Position numbers and translations under genes: made by a program. The notes below the pieces were generated by a model. It was not told where the DNA came from, ran no database searches, and worked only from the letters and a program-made list of their open reading frames with translations. Shown here piece after piece: positions 11,691 to 20,443 of a stretch of DNA of 64,000 nucleotides. The stretch comes from Kangiella spongicola (GTDB taxonomy: Bacteria; Pseudomonadota; Gammaproteobacteria; Enterobacterales; Kangiellaceae), in assembly GCF_003194565.2 (NCBI RefSeq), contig NZ_QICH01000002.1, positions 186,001 to 250,000 on the forward strand. The letters run 5' to 3'. Numbering within the stretch: position 1 is the stretch's first letter; every line of letters starts with the position of its first letter.

Positions 11691-11832
11691 TGCCTTGTCC
11701 TTTATTCAGCTCAATGTAATGGGATTATTTAGAGCAAACCTATAAGTGTATATTAATATTCCCAATTACTTGTCATATCACTCTTCCAGTTATATGGTTT
11801 TAATAACTATAAAGATATATGGATAAAAAATA

Positions 11833-12372
11833 ATGAATACGACTAATTTATTTTCTGAGTTACTTGTTGTCGGTGCTGGTGGCGTTGCTTGGTATACACT
11901 ATTATTTATAGCTATTTTTGGTCCTGAACCTATACTATACATCCTTGCAGGTAGCTCTTTTATTTTTATTGGTATATCTATAATCTTTACATACTTCATG
12001 GGAGTTCTTTTGGATCGGGCATATGTTCAACTCTGGAGAAAAATGGACGAACACTTCCGCAGAAAGGAGTATCCCTGCTTAAATAATTACAATATAGCGC
12101 AAGCGTTAATTGCGGAAAAATGTAAAGAAAGCTCTAATGAACTACTTAACTTCTATCGCTCTAGAATTAGAATCCTTAGAGGTTCGATGGTTAACTTCTT
12201 CCTTATAGCTATATTTGGGGCATGGGCCGCCAACGACTCAATTGGAGTTGCAACTTTTATATGTATCAGCGCCTTGCTGATAAGTTCAACATGTTTCTTG
12301 GGGTTTAAAGATCTATCTCAAAAGCTTTACAAAAAAACTAGTATTCTTGAGCGTGAGCTCTCATCATCCTAA
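11833..12372 (+). CDS. Orphan membrane protein of unknown function
   Basis: 179 residues with four probable membrane segments: about 9-33, 35-58, 115-135 and 138-158. Between the second and third lies a charged cytoplasmic stretch of about 55 residues (RKMDEHFRRKEYPC). No enzyme motif is visible. The gene is noticeably AT-rich compared with its neighbours and is flanked on both sides by repeats, within an islet that separates rlmD from relA, which suggests a later insertion. Immediately upstream the sequence is AT-rich with only a weak ribosome site. I do not recognise the family. Confidence 0.6.
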   Translation: MNTTNLFSELLVVGAGGVAWYTLLFIAIFGPEPILYILAGSSFIFIGISIIFTYFMGVLLDRAYVQLWRKMDEHFRRKEYPCLNNYNIAQALIAEKCKESSNELLNFYRSRIRILRGSMVNFFLIAIFGAWAANDSIGVATFICISALLISSTCFLGFKDLSQKLYKKTSILERELSSS

Positions 12373-12440
12373 GAGAAGGTGTAGCCTCACAGAAATAAAA
12401 CGCCTTCGAGGGTTTGTTTGGTTATTAATAAAGTCACTGG

Positions 12441-12463
12441 ATTCCGTGGTTTAACCACGGAAT
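12441..12463. repeat. Perfect short palindrome (TTCCGTGG repeat type)
   Basis: Arms ATTCCGTGGTT (12441-12451) and AACCACGGAAT (12453-12463) around one T. The flanks read CTGG on the left and GACGG on the right. This form, a palindrome ending GGAATGAC, is a common dispersed bacterial repeat. It may serve as terminator for the orphan membrane gene, though no T run follows. Confidence 0.5.
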
Positions 12464-12487
12464 GACGGAAGTTGCTAAAAGGGATAT

Positions 12488-12590
12488 AAAATTGCTTTAG
12501 GCGAGGCAAAATTCAAAATTGGGGCGGGAGTTTACGCTAGGTAAATGACCAAGCCAATTTTGAATTTTAACAAAGCATAAAGTGATTTTA
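12488..12590. repeat. Palindromic element II, copy 1
   Basis: Nested inverted structure. The outer imperfect arms are AAAATTGCTTTA and the complement of AAAATCACTTTA. The box GAGGC on the left answers AACA on the right. The inner perfect 15-base arms are at 12508-12522 and 12554-12568. At the core, GGGAG is followed by a TTTAC/GTAAA mini-hairpin and TGA. It lies end to end with copy 2 and shares its architecture but not its arm sequence. Confidence 0.75.
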
Positions 12591-12604
12591 GAAGCTTTCA
12601 AAAC

Positions 12605-12729
12605 CCAGAAAGAAATAAAATGCTTAAGTTCGAGGCAAAGAGTCGCGCAAAAGCGGAGGTGACCTAGTAGGTCATTGAGCATTTTAAGCGACTCTTTAAC
12701 AATGAAATTAAGTATTTTAGGCTTTCTGG
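12605..12729. repeat. Palindromic element II, copy 2 (overlaps rlmD 3' end)
   Basis: The outer arm starts CCAGAAAG...TAAAATGCTTAA on the left and is matched by the complement of CCAGAAAG..TAAAATACTTAA on the right; the right arm includes the last codons and stop of rlmD. GAGGC on the left answers AACA on the right. The inner perfect arms AAAGAGTCGC / GCGACTCTTT are at 12637-12646 and 12688-12697. The core is GCGGAGG with TGACC/GGTCA (12660-12674) and TTGAGC. In rlmD mRNA it would fold into one long 3' hairpin. Confidence 0.75.
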
Positions 12730-14063
12730 AACAAGGCGATGGATTCTGTATGCGCTGTATGCGGAAACATATCCATAACTCCAGCTTTTACTAACTTATA
12801 CCCTCTTTCCTTTAACTCACCGCTATCTCTCGCCAGCGTTGCTGGGTTACAGGAGACATAGACGATGCGCTCTGGGTTAAAACGTGCGATGTTTTGTACG
12901 ACGTCTAGTGCACCACTTCTTGGCGGATCGATGAGGACTTTGTTAAAACCTTCTTGGGCCCACTCTTCTTGAGTGAAATCGGTTTGCAGGTCGGCGGCGT
13001 GGAATTTTACGTTGTCGAGGTTGTTGTGTTTGGCATTCATGCCACCACGCTCAACCATTTCTTCACTGCCTTCAACGCCGACGACGTTTTGTACTTGAGT
13101 CGCTAGTGGGATTGTGAAGTTTCCTAGGCCACAGAATAAGTCGAGTATACGGTCGTCTTTGCTTGGTTCTAACCAGTCGATGGCACGCTTGACCATTTGC
13201 TCATTAATACTGGCGTTCACTTGAGTGAAGTCCATTGGGTGGAACAATAACTCGACTCCGTAGTGGTCTAGTTTATAGCTCAACCAGTCCTTCTCTTCTG
13301 GCCCATAGATCTTATGAACCGTTTTAGGGCCTTTAGGTTGTAAATAAATATACAAACCATGCTCTTTACCAAACTCGACCCACATATTATGGTCTTTCTC
13401 GGTTAGAGGCTCAAGGTGACGTACCACGAGCGCTACTTGGTCGTCGCCCATGGCAACTTCAAGCTGTGCCGTTTTGTTGTTGGTGTCGAGCTCGGAGATC
13501 ATTTCTTTAAGTGGTGTAATCAACTGACCGACTCTTGGGTCTAGCACCACGCAAGAATCAATCGTGGCGAGGAAACTGCTGCGTTTTTCACGGAAGCCCA
13601 CTAGCGCACCGCCTTTTTTCGGTACGAACTTAACGCCTAGACGCGCTTTACGGCGATAGCCTAAAACGTCAGCTTGCATCGGCCCGACAAGCTCATAATC
13701 ATCATTAGCTAAGTCGTACTGTCCAAAATGCTTTAACTGCTCGACTAAGACAGACTCTTTGTGGGAAATTTGTGCAGGGTTGCTCATGTGCTGCAAACTA
13801 CAGCCACCACAGATATCGGCGTGGATACACGGCGGCGTTACTCGATCGGCAGAGGCTACATGAATTTCTTCGGCCACTCCTTCGTCGAACTTGCCACGTT
13901 TTTCGGTGTAGATAAAGGATACTTCTTCACCAAGTAGCGCATTATCGATAAATACAGTTTTTCCTTCGACAGAGGCAATACCTCGGCCCTCGTGTGAAAA
14001 GGCATGGACTTCCGTGCGGACGGGATCTTTCGGTAATGCCTTTCTACGTCTTCTTCTTGCCAT
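12717..14063 (-). CDS. rlmD: 23S rRNA (uracil-1939-C5)-methyltransferase RlmD
   Basis: Uses SAM to methylate uridine 1939 of 23S rRNA. An N-terminal basic tail and TRAM domain (about 10-70) precede iron-sulfur cluster cysteines (CIHADICGGCSLQ) and a Rossmann methyltransferase domain with LDLFCGLGNFTIPLA, IDPPRSGA and the catalytic Cys in YVSCNPATLARD. 448 residues. Its stop codon lies inside the outer arm of a palindromic element. In relatives it is usually next to relA; here an islet intervenes. Confidence 0.95.
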   Translation of the reverse strand: MARRRRRKALPKDPVRTEVHAFSHEGRGIASVEGKTVFIDNALLGEEVSFIYTEKRGKFDEGVAEEIHVASADRVTPPCIHADICGGCSLQHMSNPAQISHKESVLVEQLKHFGQYDLANDDYELVGPMQADVLGYRRKARLGVKFVPKKGGALVGFREKRSSFLATIDSCVVLDPRVGQLITPLKEMISELDTNNKTAQLEVAMGDDQVALVVRHLEPLTEKDHNMWVEFGKEHGLYIYLQPKGPKTVHKIYGPEEKDWLSYKLDHYGVELLFHPMDFTQVNASINEQMVKRAIDWLEPSKDDRILDLFCGLGNFTIPLATQVQNVVGVEGSEEMVERGGMNAKHNNLDNVKFHAADLQTDFTQEEWAQEGFNKVLIDPPRSGALDVVQNIARFNPERIVYVSCNPATLARDSGELKERGYKLVKAGVMDMFPHTAHTESIALFQKA

Positions 14064-14120
14064 TAAATTCGGTCTCTTTTGTTGCTACTGTCGCTAAAAT
14101 ACAATTAAAACTGAATAGGC

Positions 14121-14894
14121 TTATTCGCCAATCCAGTGTTCTAGAAATTCATTTAAATGTGGTTTGTTTTCGTCTTTCAGATATTGCTGAAGGAAGCTCT
14201 CTTCCGCGGCTAAGTCATCTTCTGTCATGTTGCCACGCATCACTTCAAAGCGTAAATACACCAAATAGGTGTTGAGAACGTCTGTTTCGCAATAGTCACG
14301 GATCGCTTTGAGGTTACCTTCGTTATAGGTTTCCCAAACCTTCGCACCGCTCATGCCCATTTTACCTGGGTAACCTAACATCGACGCAATTTTGTCTAAA
14401 GGGGCGTTCGCTCGTGGGTTATACAGCGCTAGCAAGTCCATTAAATCAATATGGCGATTGTGATAGCGGCTGATGTAGTTGTTCCACTTAAATTGGTTAT
14501 CAATCTCGCCGGTATCCCAATATTTCTGCGCTACCACGTTATTTTTCATGGCGCGGTAATGCAATACAGGCAAATCAAAGCCAGAGCCGTTCCACGACAC
14601 GATAGTCGGCGCAAAGCGCTCAATACCATCGAAGAAGCGTTGTACGATTTCTTTTTCATCCGCATCCTCTTCGCCAAGCGACCAGACTTTTACTTTATCG
14701 CCGTGGCGGAAAACTGCCGAAATGGCGACGACTTTGTGCAAGTATAGCGGCTGAAACGTTGTGCCCGATTGCTGTACTCGTAAGTGCTCCATGGCAGAAA
14801 CCACGTCTTCGTCACTTAACCCTTTAAAATCATTGAGCAAGCGTCCTGCTTCAACGTCTGGAATCGTTTCGATATCAAATACAAATAAATTCAT
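14121..14894 (-). CDS. PolB-type 3'-5' exonuclease
   Basis: 257-residue stand-alone exonuclease of the DEDD superfamily resembling the proofreading domain of family B DNA polymerases (the DNA_pol_B_exo2 type). Exo I is FDIETIPD at the N-terminus, Exo II is SWNGSGFDLPVL (about 100-111), and Exo III is DYCETDVLNTYLVYL near 200. No polymerase domain follows. It lies just upstream of rlmD (57 bases apart) on the same strand. The substrate in the cell is not established. Confidence 0.85.
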   Translation of the reverse strand: MNLFVFDIETIPDVEAGRLLNDFKGLSDEDVVSAMEHLRVQQSGTTFQPLYLHKVVAISAVFRHGDKVKVWSLGEEDADEKEIVQRFFDGIERFAPTIVSWNGSGFDLPVLHYRAMKNNVVAQKYWDTGEIDNQFKWNNYISRYHNRHIDLMDLLALYNPRANAPLDKIASMLGYPGKMGMSGAKVWETYNEGNLKAIRDYCETDVLNTYLVYLRFEVMRGNMTEDDLAAEESFLQQYLKDENKPHLNEFLEHWIGE

Positions 14895-15065
14895 GTCACC
14901 GCTTTCTCTTCTGCTATCTCGTCTTCAGATTTTATGTTTATATCCCTGATTCGCTTAATCTATAAGAAGCTGTTCTTGCCTCAACCACAACGGCAAGGTA
15001 GATTAGGCTACAAAGGCCCCCGTAGTATAACGATTTTATCGTAAAAAAGCTTGGAGATTTCGTCG

Positions 15066-16079
15066 TTGAGTTCTATACGTTTAGTGCTGCAACCTGCGGT
15101 TAATTTATTACAAATTATAATAATATCATTGATTTGCGCAGTCTCACTCCCAAGTTTCGCTGAGCACCTTGAGCCGCCGACCGCAATAAAGGTCAATGTC
15201 CTTAGTCCTTTTTCTACAGAGCAAGAAAGAGCCCTGCTCTATTCGTTCCGAAAAACTCTGCTCGACGAGTATAATATCGAGGCATCTGAGACCTTAATAT
15301 TCTGGCAACGCCAACCAAACTGGCAGCAACAGTTGGAGCAAAATCAGCCAGATTTAATCGTCGCCATAGGTAACGACTCTTATAATAAAGTCAAAGAGCT
15401 TGAACTATCAGCGCCAGTTTTGGCTATGATGTTAAGTAAAGATCTGCTGCAACAACTCCGCCAACATCCGCGCGATAATATTTACGCCATAACTCACACA
15501 CAGCCATCCGACCGCTTCGTGCAACTGGCGAAAAGTCTTAACGTTTACCAAGCGCAAATTGGGAGTTTCATCTCACCACAGATTAAAGATCAAATTCATG
15601 AGTTTGAACAGCTTGCTAGGTTTTACGATCTAACCTATCGCCCTGTAATCGTTGAGCCTAAACGCAAAGGTCGTGATGCTATTCGTCAGTTAAGCCTCTG
15701 TTGCTCTGTGATACTTTTAGAAAGTGATTTTGTTTATCGACCAGGAAAAGTACGCAAATCAATTTTAGTTAACGCTTATCGCCAGCGCATAATCGTCATA
15801 GCGCACTCAGAAAGTGTACTAAAAGAAGGAGCAATGCTAACATTATTCACCCAGCCGCATGACATCGGTAAACAAGGCGCGACTCTTTACAGTCAGATTT
15901 TGAGCGACTCCGTTTCCGAGCCTTATCAATACCCAACTAGCTTTTCGATTTCAATTAATCGAAAAATTGCACGTTTACTGGGGTATGATGACTTAAAAGT
16001 CGGCGCGCTGATGCGAAAAGTTGAAACTTTGGACTTCATTCAAAAATCGATGGGCAATGGGAAGATGCAAACACCATGA
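15066..16079 (+). CDS. Periplasmic ABC-type solute-binding-like protein coupled to BarA
   Basis: About 337 residues. A hydrophobic N-terminal segment (VNLLQIIIISLICAVSLPSFA) is a signal peptide or anchor. The rest resembles the ABC_sub_bind family (TrpX-like two-lobed periplasmic proteins), with DLIVAIGNDSYNKV and VILLESDFVYRPGKV. No permease or ATPase is nearby. The stop codon overlaps the ATG of the downstream hybrid kinase (ATGA), so the pair is co-translated, suggesting a binding protein that feeds a signal to the kinase. I chose the TTG at 15066 because GGAGA lies 8 bases upstream; the TTG at 15051 is possible. Confidence 0.7.
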   Translation: MSSIRLVLQPAVNLLQIIIISLICAVSLPSFAEHLEPPTAIKVNVLSPFSTEQERALLYSFRKTLLDEYNIEASETLIFWQRQPNWQQQLEQNQPDLIVAIGNDSYNKVKELELSAPVLAMMLSKDLLQQLRQHPRDNIYAITHTQPSDRFVQLAKSLNVYQAQIGSFISPQIKDQIHEFEQLARFYDLTYRPVIVEPKRKGRDAIRQLSLCCSVILLESDFVYRPGKVRKSILVNAYRQRIIVIAHSESVLKEGAMLTLFTQPHDIGKQGATLYSQILSDSVSEPYQYPTSFSISINRKIARLLGYDDLKVGALMRKVETLDFIQKSMGNGKMQTP

Positions 16080-18919
16080 AAAACTGGGGAATTAGTAGAC
16101 GAATCCTTTCTTTGGCGCTAACGCCAACGCTTTTGGTTTGCCTGTTGTTAGGCTTTGTTTTCATTAACAACCATGTTGAAGATAGTGAAGATTCCCTAAT
16201 TTCACGTGGAAAAACCATTGCCACCCATCTAGCGTTAGCAAGCGAATACGGCATTATTACGCTCGATAACTCGACTTTACAAGAAATGGCCCAAGCGGCA
16301 AGAGACAACGATAAAGAACTATTAGCTGTCGCCATCTACGATCAAAATAACCGAATTCTGACTTCGGTGGGCGCCGCCGAATTTTTATCCACCATGAACG
16401 TTAAGAACCTACAAGATTTGACGCAAATTGGCGCTCAAACCAGTTTAATGCGTTACGCTCGTATGGAAAAACACGACAACGGGATCCTATTCCACGCCCC
16501 AATTTTGTCGAAATTCCCCGAAGATCACGAATCTTGGCGCACTAACGTTAAAAATAACACAGAAATCCTAGGCTATGTTTCGGTGTTGATGTCCAAGGAT
16601 TTCTCGCTCCTCAGTCGCTATAGCACCATATTTACCACTGTTTTCATCAGCCTTTTAGGTCTGTTAATTGGCGGTTTCTTAGCGCGAAGAATGTCCTCTA
16701 GCGTGACAGAGCCTATCGTCAGCATGGCCAAAGGCGTCGACAGAATTAAGGATGGTCGACTCGATACCAGGATTAGCTCTGACGCCAGCGCAGAGCTTAA
16801 AACGCTTCAGGATGGTATTAATCTGATGGCTGAAAGCATGGAGCATAACCAAGAAGAGATGCAACAAGCCGTGGATCAAGCGACCGAGGACTTGCGTGAA
16901 ACCCTTGAAACGCTTGAGGTCAACAACTTAGAGCTGGATATTGCTAGGCGCCAAGCGGTTGAAGCCAGTCGTATCAAAACCGAGTTTTTGGCTAACATGA
17001 GCCACGAAATTCGTACTCCTATGAATGGCGTTATTGGCTTTACTGATCTCTTATTAAAGACCGAGCTGAACAATAAACAAAAAGACTTTTTGTTCGATAT
17101 TAAACGTTCGGCATCCGGCTTGTTATCAATCATCGATGATATTCTAGACTATTCGAAAATTGAAGCGGGCAAAATGTCCTTTGAGCGCTACCCGTTTGAC
17201 CTTAGAGAGTGCGTCGACGATGTCTTTAAGATCCTTGGCCCGAATGCCTCGAAGAAAGGCATTGAACTGGTTTCTCTGATCTATTCAGATGTTCCAAAAG
17301 CCCTACTCGGCGACCCGATTCGAATAAAACAGATTATTACTAACTTGCTCAATAACGCGGTTAAATTTACCAAGTCTGGAAGTGTTGAACTCTATGCTGA
17401 AGTTGAATCCGAAGGCAAAAAAGGCTTAAAGCTTAAAATTGAAGTCAAAGACTCTGGCATTGGCTTAACTCGAGAGCAGCAAAACAACCTATTCAAAGCC
17501 TTCACCCAAGCCGATAGCAGTACCACTCGTGAGTTTGGCGGTACAGGTCTTGGCCTCGTCATTTCAAAGTCGTTAGTTGAAAAGATGGGCGGTAATATTG
17601 GCGTAAACAGTACCGAAGGAGAAGGCTCTACCTTCTGGTTCACGCTTCAATGCGAGCGCGCAGAATCCTTGCCAGAAGACGGTATTACGGGCGAATTCCT
17701 AGCAGCAAAATCTGTTCTAGTCTTTGATCCACACCCAGCGACCAGACTATCACTGACGCAAATGCTCGAAGATTGGCAAATGCAGGTACGAAGCTTCGAG
17801 AAAATTGACGATTTGATGACGGAAGTCGACCTCTACTCTCAAAGCGGTAAAAACGTCGATCTCATCATTATTGGTGGCCAGCGCTTTAGACGCCGTATGC
17901 AACGTATCGAACATATTTGTGACAAGGTGCAGGGACAGCTAAATTGCCCTGTGATTACCTTCACTACGGCTAGCGATGTGGATTTCCTAGAGCACTTAAG
18001 TAGTTTAGGCGTATCGCGTGCCATGGAAAAGCCGATTACATATCGTGCCTTATACAATTCTTTAATTGAATTATTGCACTCGAGTAAGCCCCGAAAAGAG
18101 GAACCGGTTAGCACTCCAGCGCCACAAGATGTAACTAAACTAAAAGGCTGCTATGTACTTGCGGTGGATGATAACCCTGCAAACTTACGTCTCGTAGCGA
18201 CTTTACTGCAAGACCTTGATATCAAAGTTGATACAGCTGAAAGCGGTATGCAGGCAGTGTCGCTAAGTAAAAACAAAGTTTATGACGCTATATTAATGGA
18301 CATTCAAATGCCGGAGATGAATGGCCTCGAAGCTACCCGAACCATTCGAGCCAATGCCACCAACCAAGCAACCCCAATCATTGCGTTAACGGCGCACGCT
18401 ATGGCTAACGAACGCGAAGTATTACTCGACTCCGGCATGGATGATTACATGACGAAACCTGTTTCAGAGCAAGACTTGGTTAATGTTTTATTGAAGTGGA
18501 CTCAAGCCGATGTAACGCTGAAAACAGGCAGCCAAGAGCACCAGCCTGAGCCACTGGACAAAGAGAAAACGCTGGATTGGGAACTTAGCTTGAAGCTGGC
18601 TAATAACAAGCAGGATCTCGCCAAAGATATGCTGAAGATGATGGTTGATTCCAATCACGAGACAGGACGCGTTATTCATGCCGCCTATCAGGGTCAGAAT
18701 TTTGATGAGTTACTACAGCAGATCCATAAGTTGCATGGTGCCAGTTGTTATGTCGGTACACCACGCTTGAAAAGCCTTAGCAGTCAATATGAAACCAAGC
18801 TTAAAAAGCAACAATACAATCTGCTAGACGACTTGCATAGCGAGCTATTACAAGAGCTAAAAGCCATCAACAAAATGGCCAAACCCTATATTGAAGATAT
18901 CGCTAACTCAGAAAGCTAA
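16076..18919 (+). CDS. barA: Hybrid sensor histidine kinase, BarA type
   Basis: Inner-membrane tripartite kinase, 947 residues. TM1 (about 10-30), a periplasmic sensor domain, TM2 (about 182-202) and a HAMP domain precede a HisKA domain with His310 (NMSHEIRTPMNG), HATPase boxes (DSGIGL, FGGTGLGLVIS), a pseudo-receiver (about 540-670) with no phospho-acceptor Asp, a true receiver with Asp742 (MDIQMPEMNG) and an Hpt domain with His884 (HKLHGASCYVG). In E. coli BarA phosphorylates UvrY, which drives CsrB/CsrC and so controls CsrA; no uvrY is in this window. The start overlaps the preceding periplasmic protein by 4 bases. Confidence 0.88.
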   Translation: MKNWGISRRILSLALTPTLLVCLLLGFVFINNHVEDSEDSLISRGKTIATHLALASEYGIITLDNSTLQEMAQAARDNDKELLAVAIYDQNNRILTSVGAAEFLSTMNVKNLQDLTQIGAQTSLMRYARMEKHDNGILFHAPILSKFPEDHESWRTNVKNNTEILGYVSVLMSKDFSLLSRYSTIFTTVFISLLGLLIGGFLARRMSSSVTEPIVSMAKGVDRIKDGRLDTRISSDASAELKTLQDGINLMAESMEHNQEEMQQAVDQATEDLRETLETLEVNNLELDIARRQAVEASRIKTEFLANMSHEIRTPMNGVIGFTDLLLKTELNNKQKDFLFDIKRSASGLLSIIDDILDYSKIEAGKMSFERYPFDLRECVDDVFKILGPNASKKGIELVSLIYSDVPKALLGDPIRIKQIITNLLNNAVKFTKSGSVELYAEVESEGKKGLKLKIEVKDSGIGLTREQQNNLFKAFTQADSSTTREFGGTGLGLVISKSLVEKMGGNIGVNSTEGEGSTFWFTLQCERAESLPEDGITGEFLAAKSVLVFDPHPATRLSLTQMLEDWQMQVRSFEKIDDLMTEVDLYSQSGKNVDLIIIGGQRFRRRMQRIEHICDKVQGQLNCPVITFTTASDVDFLEHLSSLGVSRAMEKPITYRALYNSLIELLHSSKPRKEEPVSTPAPQDVTKLKGCYVLAVDDNPANLRLVATLLQDLDIKVDTAESGMQAVSLSKNKVYDAILMDIQMPEMNGLEATRTIRANATNQATPIIALTAHAMANEREVLLDSGMDDYMTKPVSEQDLVNVLLKWTQADVTLKTGSQEHQPEPLDKEKTLDWELSLKLANNKQDLAKDMLKMMVDSNHETGRVIHAAYQGQNFDELLQQIHKLHGASCYVGTPRLKSLSSQYETKLKKQQYNLLDDLHSELLQELKAINKMAKPYIEDIANSES

Positions 18920-18922
18920 CAA

Positions 18923-20269
18923 CTAATCTAACTGGGTAATTTTAATTGTCGATTCTTGAGGCGCCTCAGGGATCTGCTCTACAATTTCACCGAGTAAAGT
19001 CCCCTGCTCAATATCTACCGCCGTTAGTTTGGTTGATAAAATCAAACGTTCTGGACTTAACCCTTGCGCAACATCAACCGCTACCTTGTGGTAGTTTGGC
19101 GTATAGCCGTGGAAGCGTTGAGTACCATCATCATTAGTTTGATTAGAGCTTTCCCACAAAATAGGAACTGTTTGCCCCACTTGCGCTTCTAACTCACGCG
19201 CTTTTAGCTTAGCCGCCAATTCATGCAGGCGACGGCTGCGTTCTTTTTTAACGTCTTTACTAATTTTATTAGGCAGTCTTGCAGCTTTGGTTCCTTCTCG
19301 ATCCGAGTAGGTAAAAATATGGATATGACCAAAACCGACCTGCTCAATATATTGCATTGTTTGCTCGAATTCATCATCCGTTTCACCTGGAAAACCAACA
19401 ATAACGTCAGTGGTCACGTTAAAACCCGGGACTTGGGTTCTGGCTTGATTGACTAGTTCTTGGAAGTCCTCAGTGCGACAGCGACGCGACATACGGCGTA
19501 ACACAGAGTCAGCGCCACTTTGGATCGGCAAATGCATATGTGCCATCAAGCGCGGATTAGCAAACAGTTCAAAGAAATTCTCACCAAGATCCCAGGGTTC
19601 GACTGAAGCAAAGCGAATTCGTGGCATCTCTGTTCGCTCAAGAACGTTCTCCACTAACTCATACAAGCTCGAATCGATGTCTGAGCCATATCCACCAACA
19701 TGCACCCCAGCCAATACAATCTCTTGAACACCTTCGGCGTAAAGGCTGTTTATTTCTTCAATTAAGTCATCAATGCTACGGCTTTTTTCTTCACCGCGGG
19801 CAACAGTCACAATGCAATAGGTGCAACGATAACGACAACCGTCTTGAATCTTGATAAAGGCTCTTTCACGATTACGCGCGAACAAAGCGCTTTCGCCTGG
19901 CTGAGTCGCAAATTCAGGCATAACTGGCATATCGAGAACATCTTTGACCTTCTCCACCAGAATGTCTTTATCCGAGTTATCAACCACCAAATCGACACCC
20001 ATAATTTGCTCAAGTTTTTCAGGCTCTAACGAAGCATAACAGCCCGTCACAACCATACGAGCTTCTGGGTTTGCGCGGTGGAAACGCCTAACCGTTTGGC
20101 GAGATTTACGCGCAGCTTCAGAAGTCACAGCACAAGTATTGAGTACAATTAAATCCGCCACTTCTGGCGTAGCGGCTAGTGAATAGCCCACTTTCTGGAA
20201 TGAGGTAGCCCAATTCTGTAACTCAGCTTCGTTTAAACGACAACCCAAAGCATTCAAATGTACTTGCAT
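18923..20269 (-). CDS. mtaB: tRNA t6A37 methylthiotransferase MtaB-like
   Basis: Radical SAM enzyme with two iron-sulfur clusters that adds a methylthio group to t6A37 in ANN-decoding tRNAs. The UPF0004 domain has Cys in GCRLNEAE, NTCAV and TGCYA. The radical SAM motif is CRYRCTYC, and a TRAM-like tail is at the C-terminus. ALGCRLNEAE and the overall pattern fit MtaB rather than MiaB or RimO. The start at MQVHLNALGC is chosen from family alignment; the upstream extension is not conserved. E. coli lacks this enzyme, so the gene is a lineage marker. Confidence 0.83.
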   Translation of the reverse strand: MQVHLNALGCRLNEAELQNWATSFQKVGYSLAATPEVADLIVLNTCAVTSEAARKSRQTVRRFHRANPEARMVVTGCYASLEPEKLEQIMGVDLVVDNSDKDILVEKVKDVLDMPVMPEFATQPGESALFARNRERAFIKIQDGCRYRCTYCIVTVARGEEKSRSIDDLIEEINSLYAEGVQEIVLAGVHVGGYGSDIDSSLYELVENVLERTEMPRIRFASVEPWDLGENFFELFANPRLMAHMHLPIQSGADSVLRRMSRRCRTEDFQELVNQARTQVPGFNVTTDVIVGFPGETDDEFEQTMQYIEQVGFGHIHIFTYSDREGTKAARLPNKISKDVKKERSRRLHELAAKLKARELEAQVGQTVPILWESSNQTNDDGTQRFHGYTPNYHKVAVDVAQGLSPERLILSTKLTAVDIEQGTLLGEIVEQIPEAPQESTIKITQLD

Positions 20270-20401
20270 ATATCTGTTCTCTAACCTGTGACAATTTGGT
20301 GGTTTAGCCAAGAAATGGTATCCCAGCGAAACGGGCGCCAATTGTACATATTCTAAACACTAGATTCACCTAGTTTCGCATCAATTCCGCCGTCGAGGTA
20401 T

Positions 20402-20428
20402 AAAAAAAGGCGCCGCAGCGCCTTTTTA
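20402..20428. terminator. Terminator after mscS, usable in both directions
   Basis: AAAAAGGCGC / GCGCCTTTTT stem with a CGCA loop, A-rich on one side and T-rich on the other. On the minus strand it follows mscS. Confidence 0.8.
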
Positions 20429-20443
20429 TGCATAGAGTAAATC

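Larger units (their letters stand above)
11119..11832. other. Gene-free, repeat-rich region upstream of relA
   Basis: 714 bases with no credible gene. The relA promoter should lie at its left end. From 11404 on it contains a short dispersed-type repeat and then a hairpin-rich repeat element listed separately. Confidence 0.5.

Noticed and set aside
12497-12682. A 61-residue minus-strand open frame in the gap after rlmD
   Set aside because: It lies entirely within the two palindromic elements and has no ribosome site; its sequence follows from the repeat arms.
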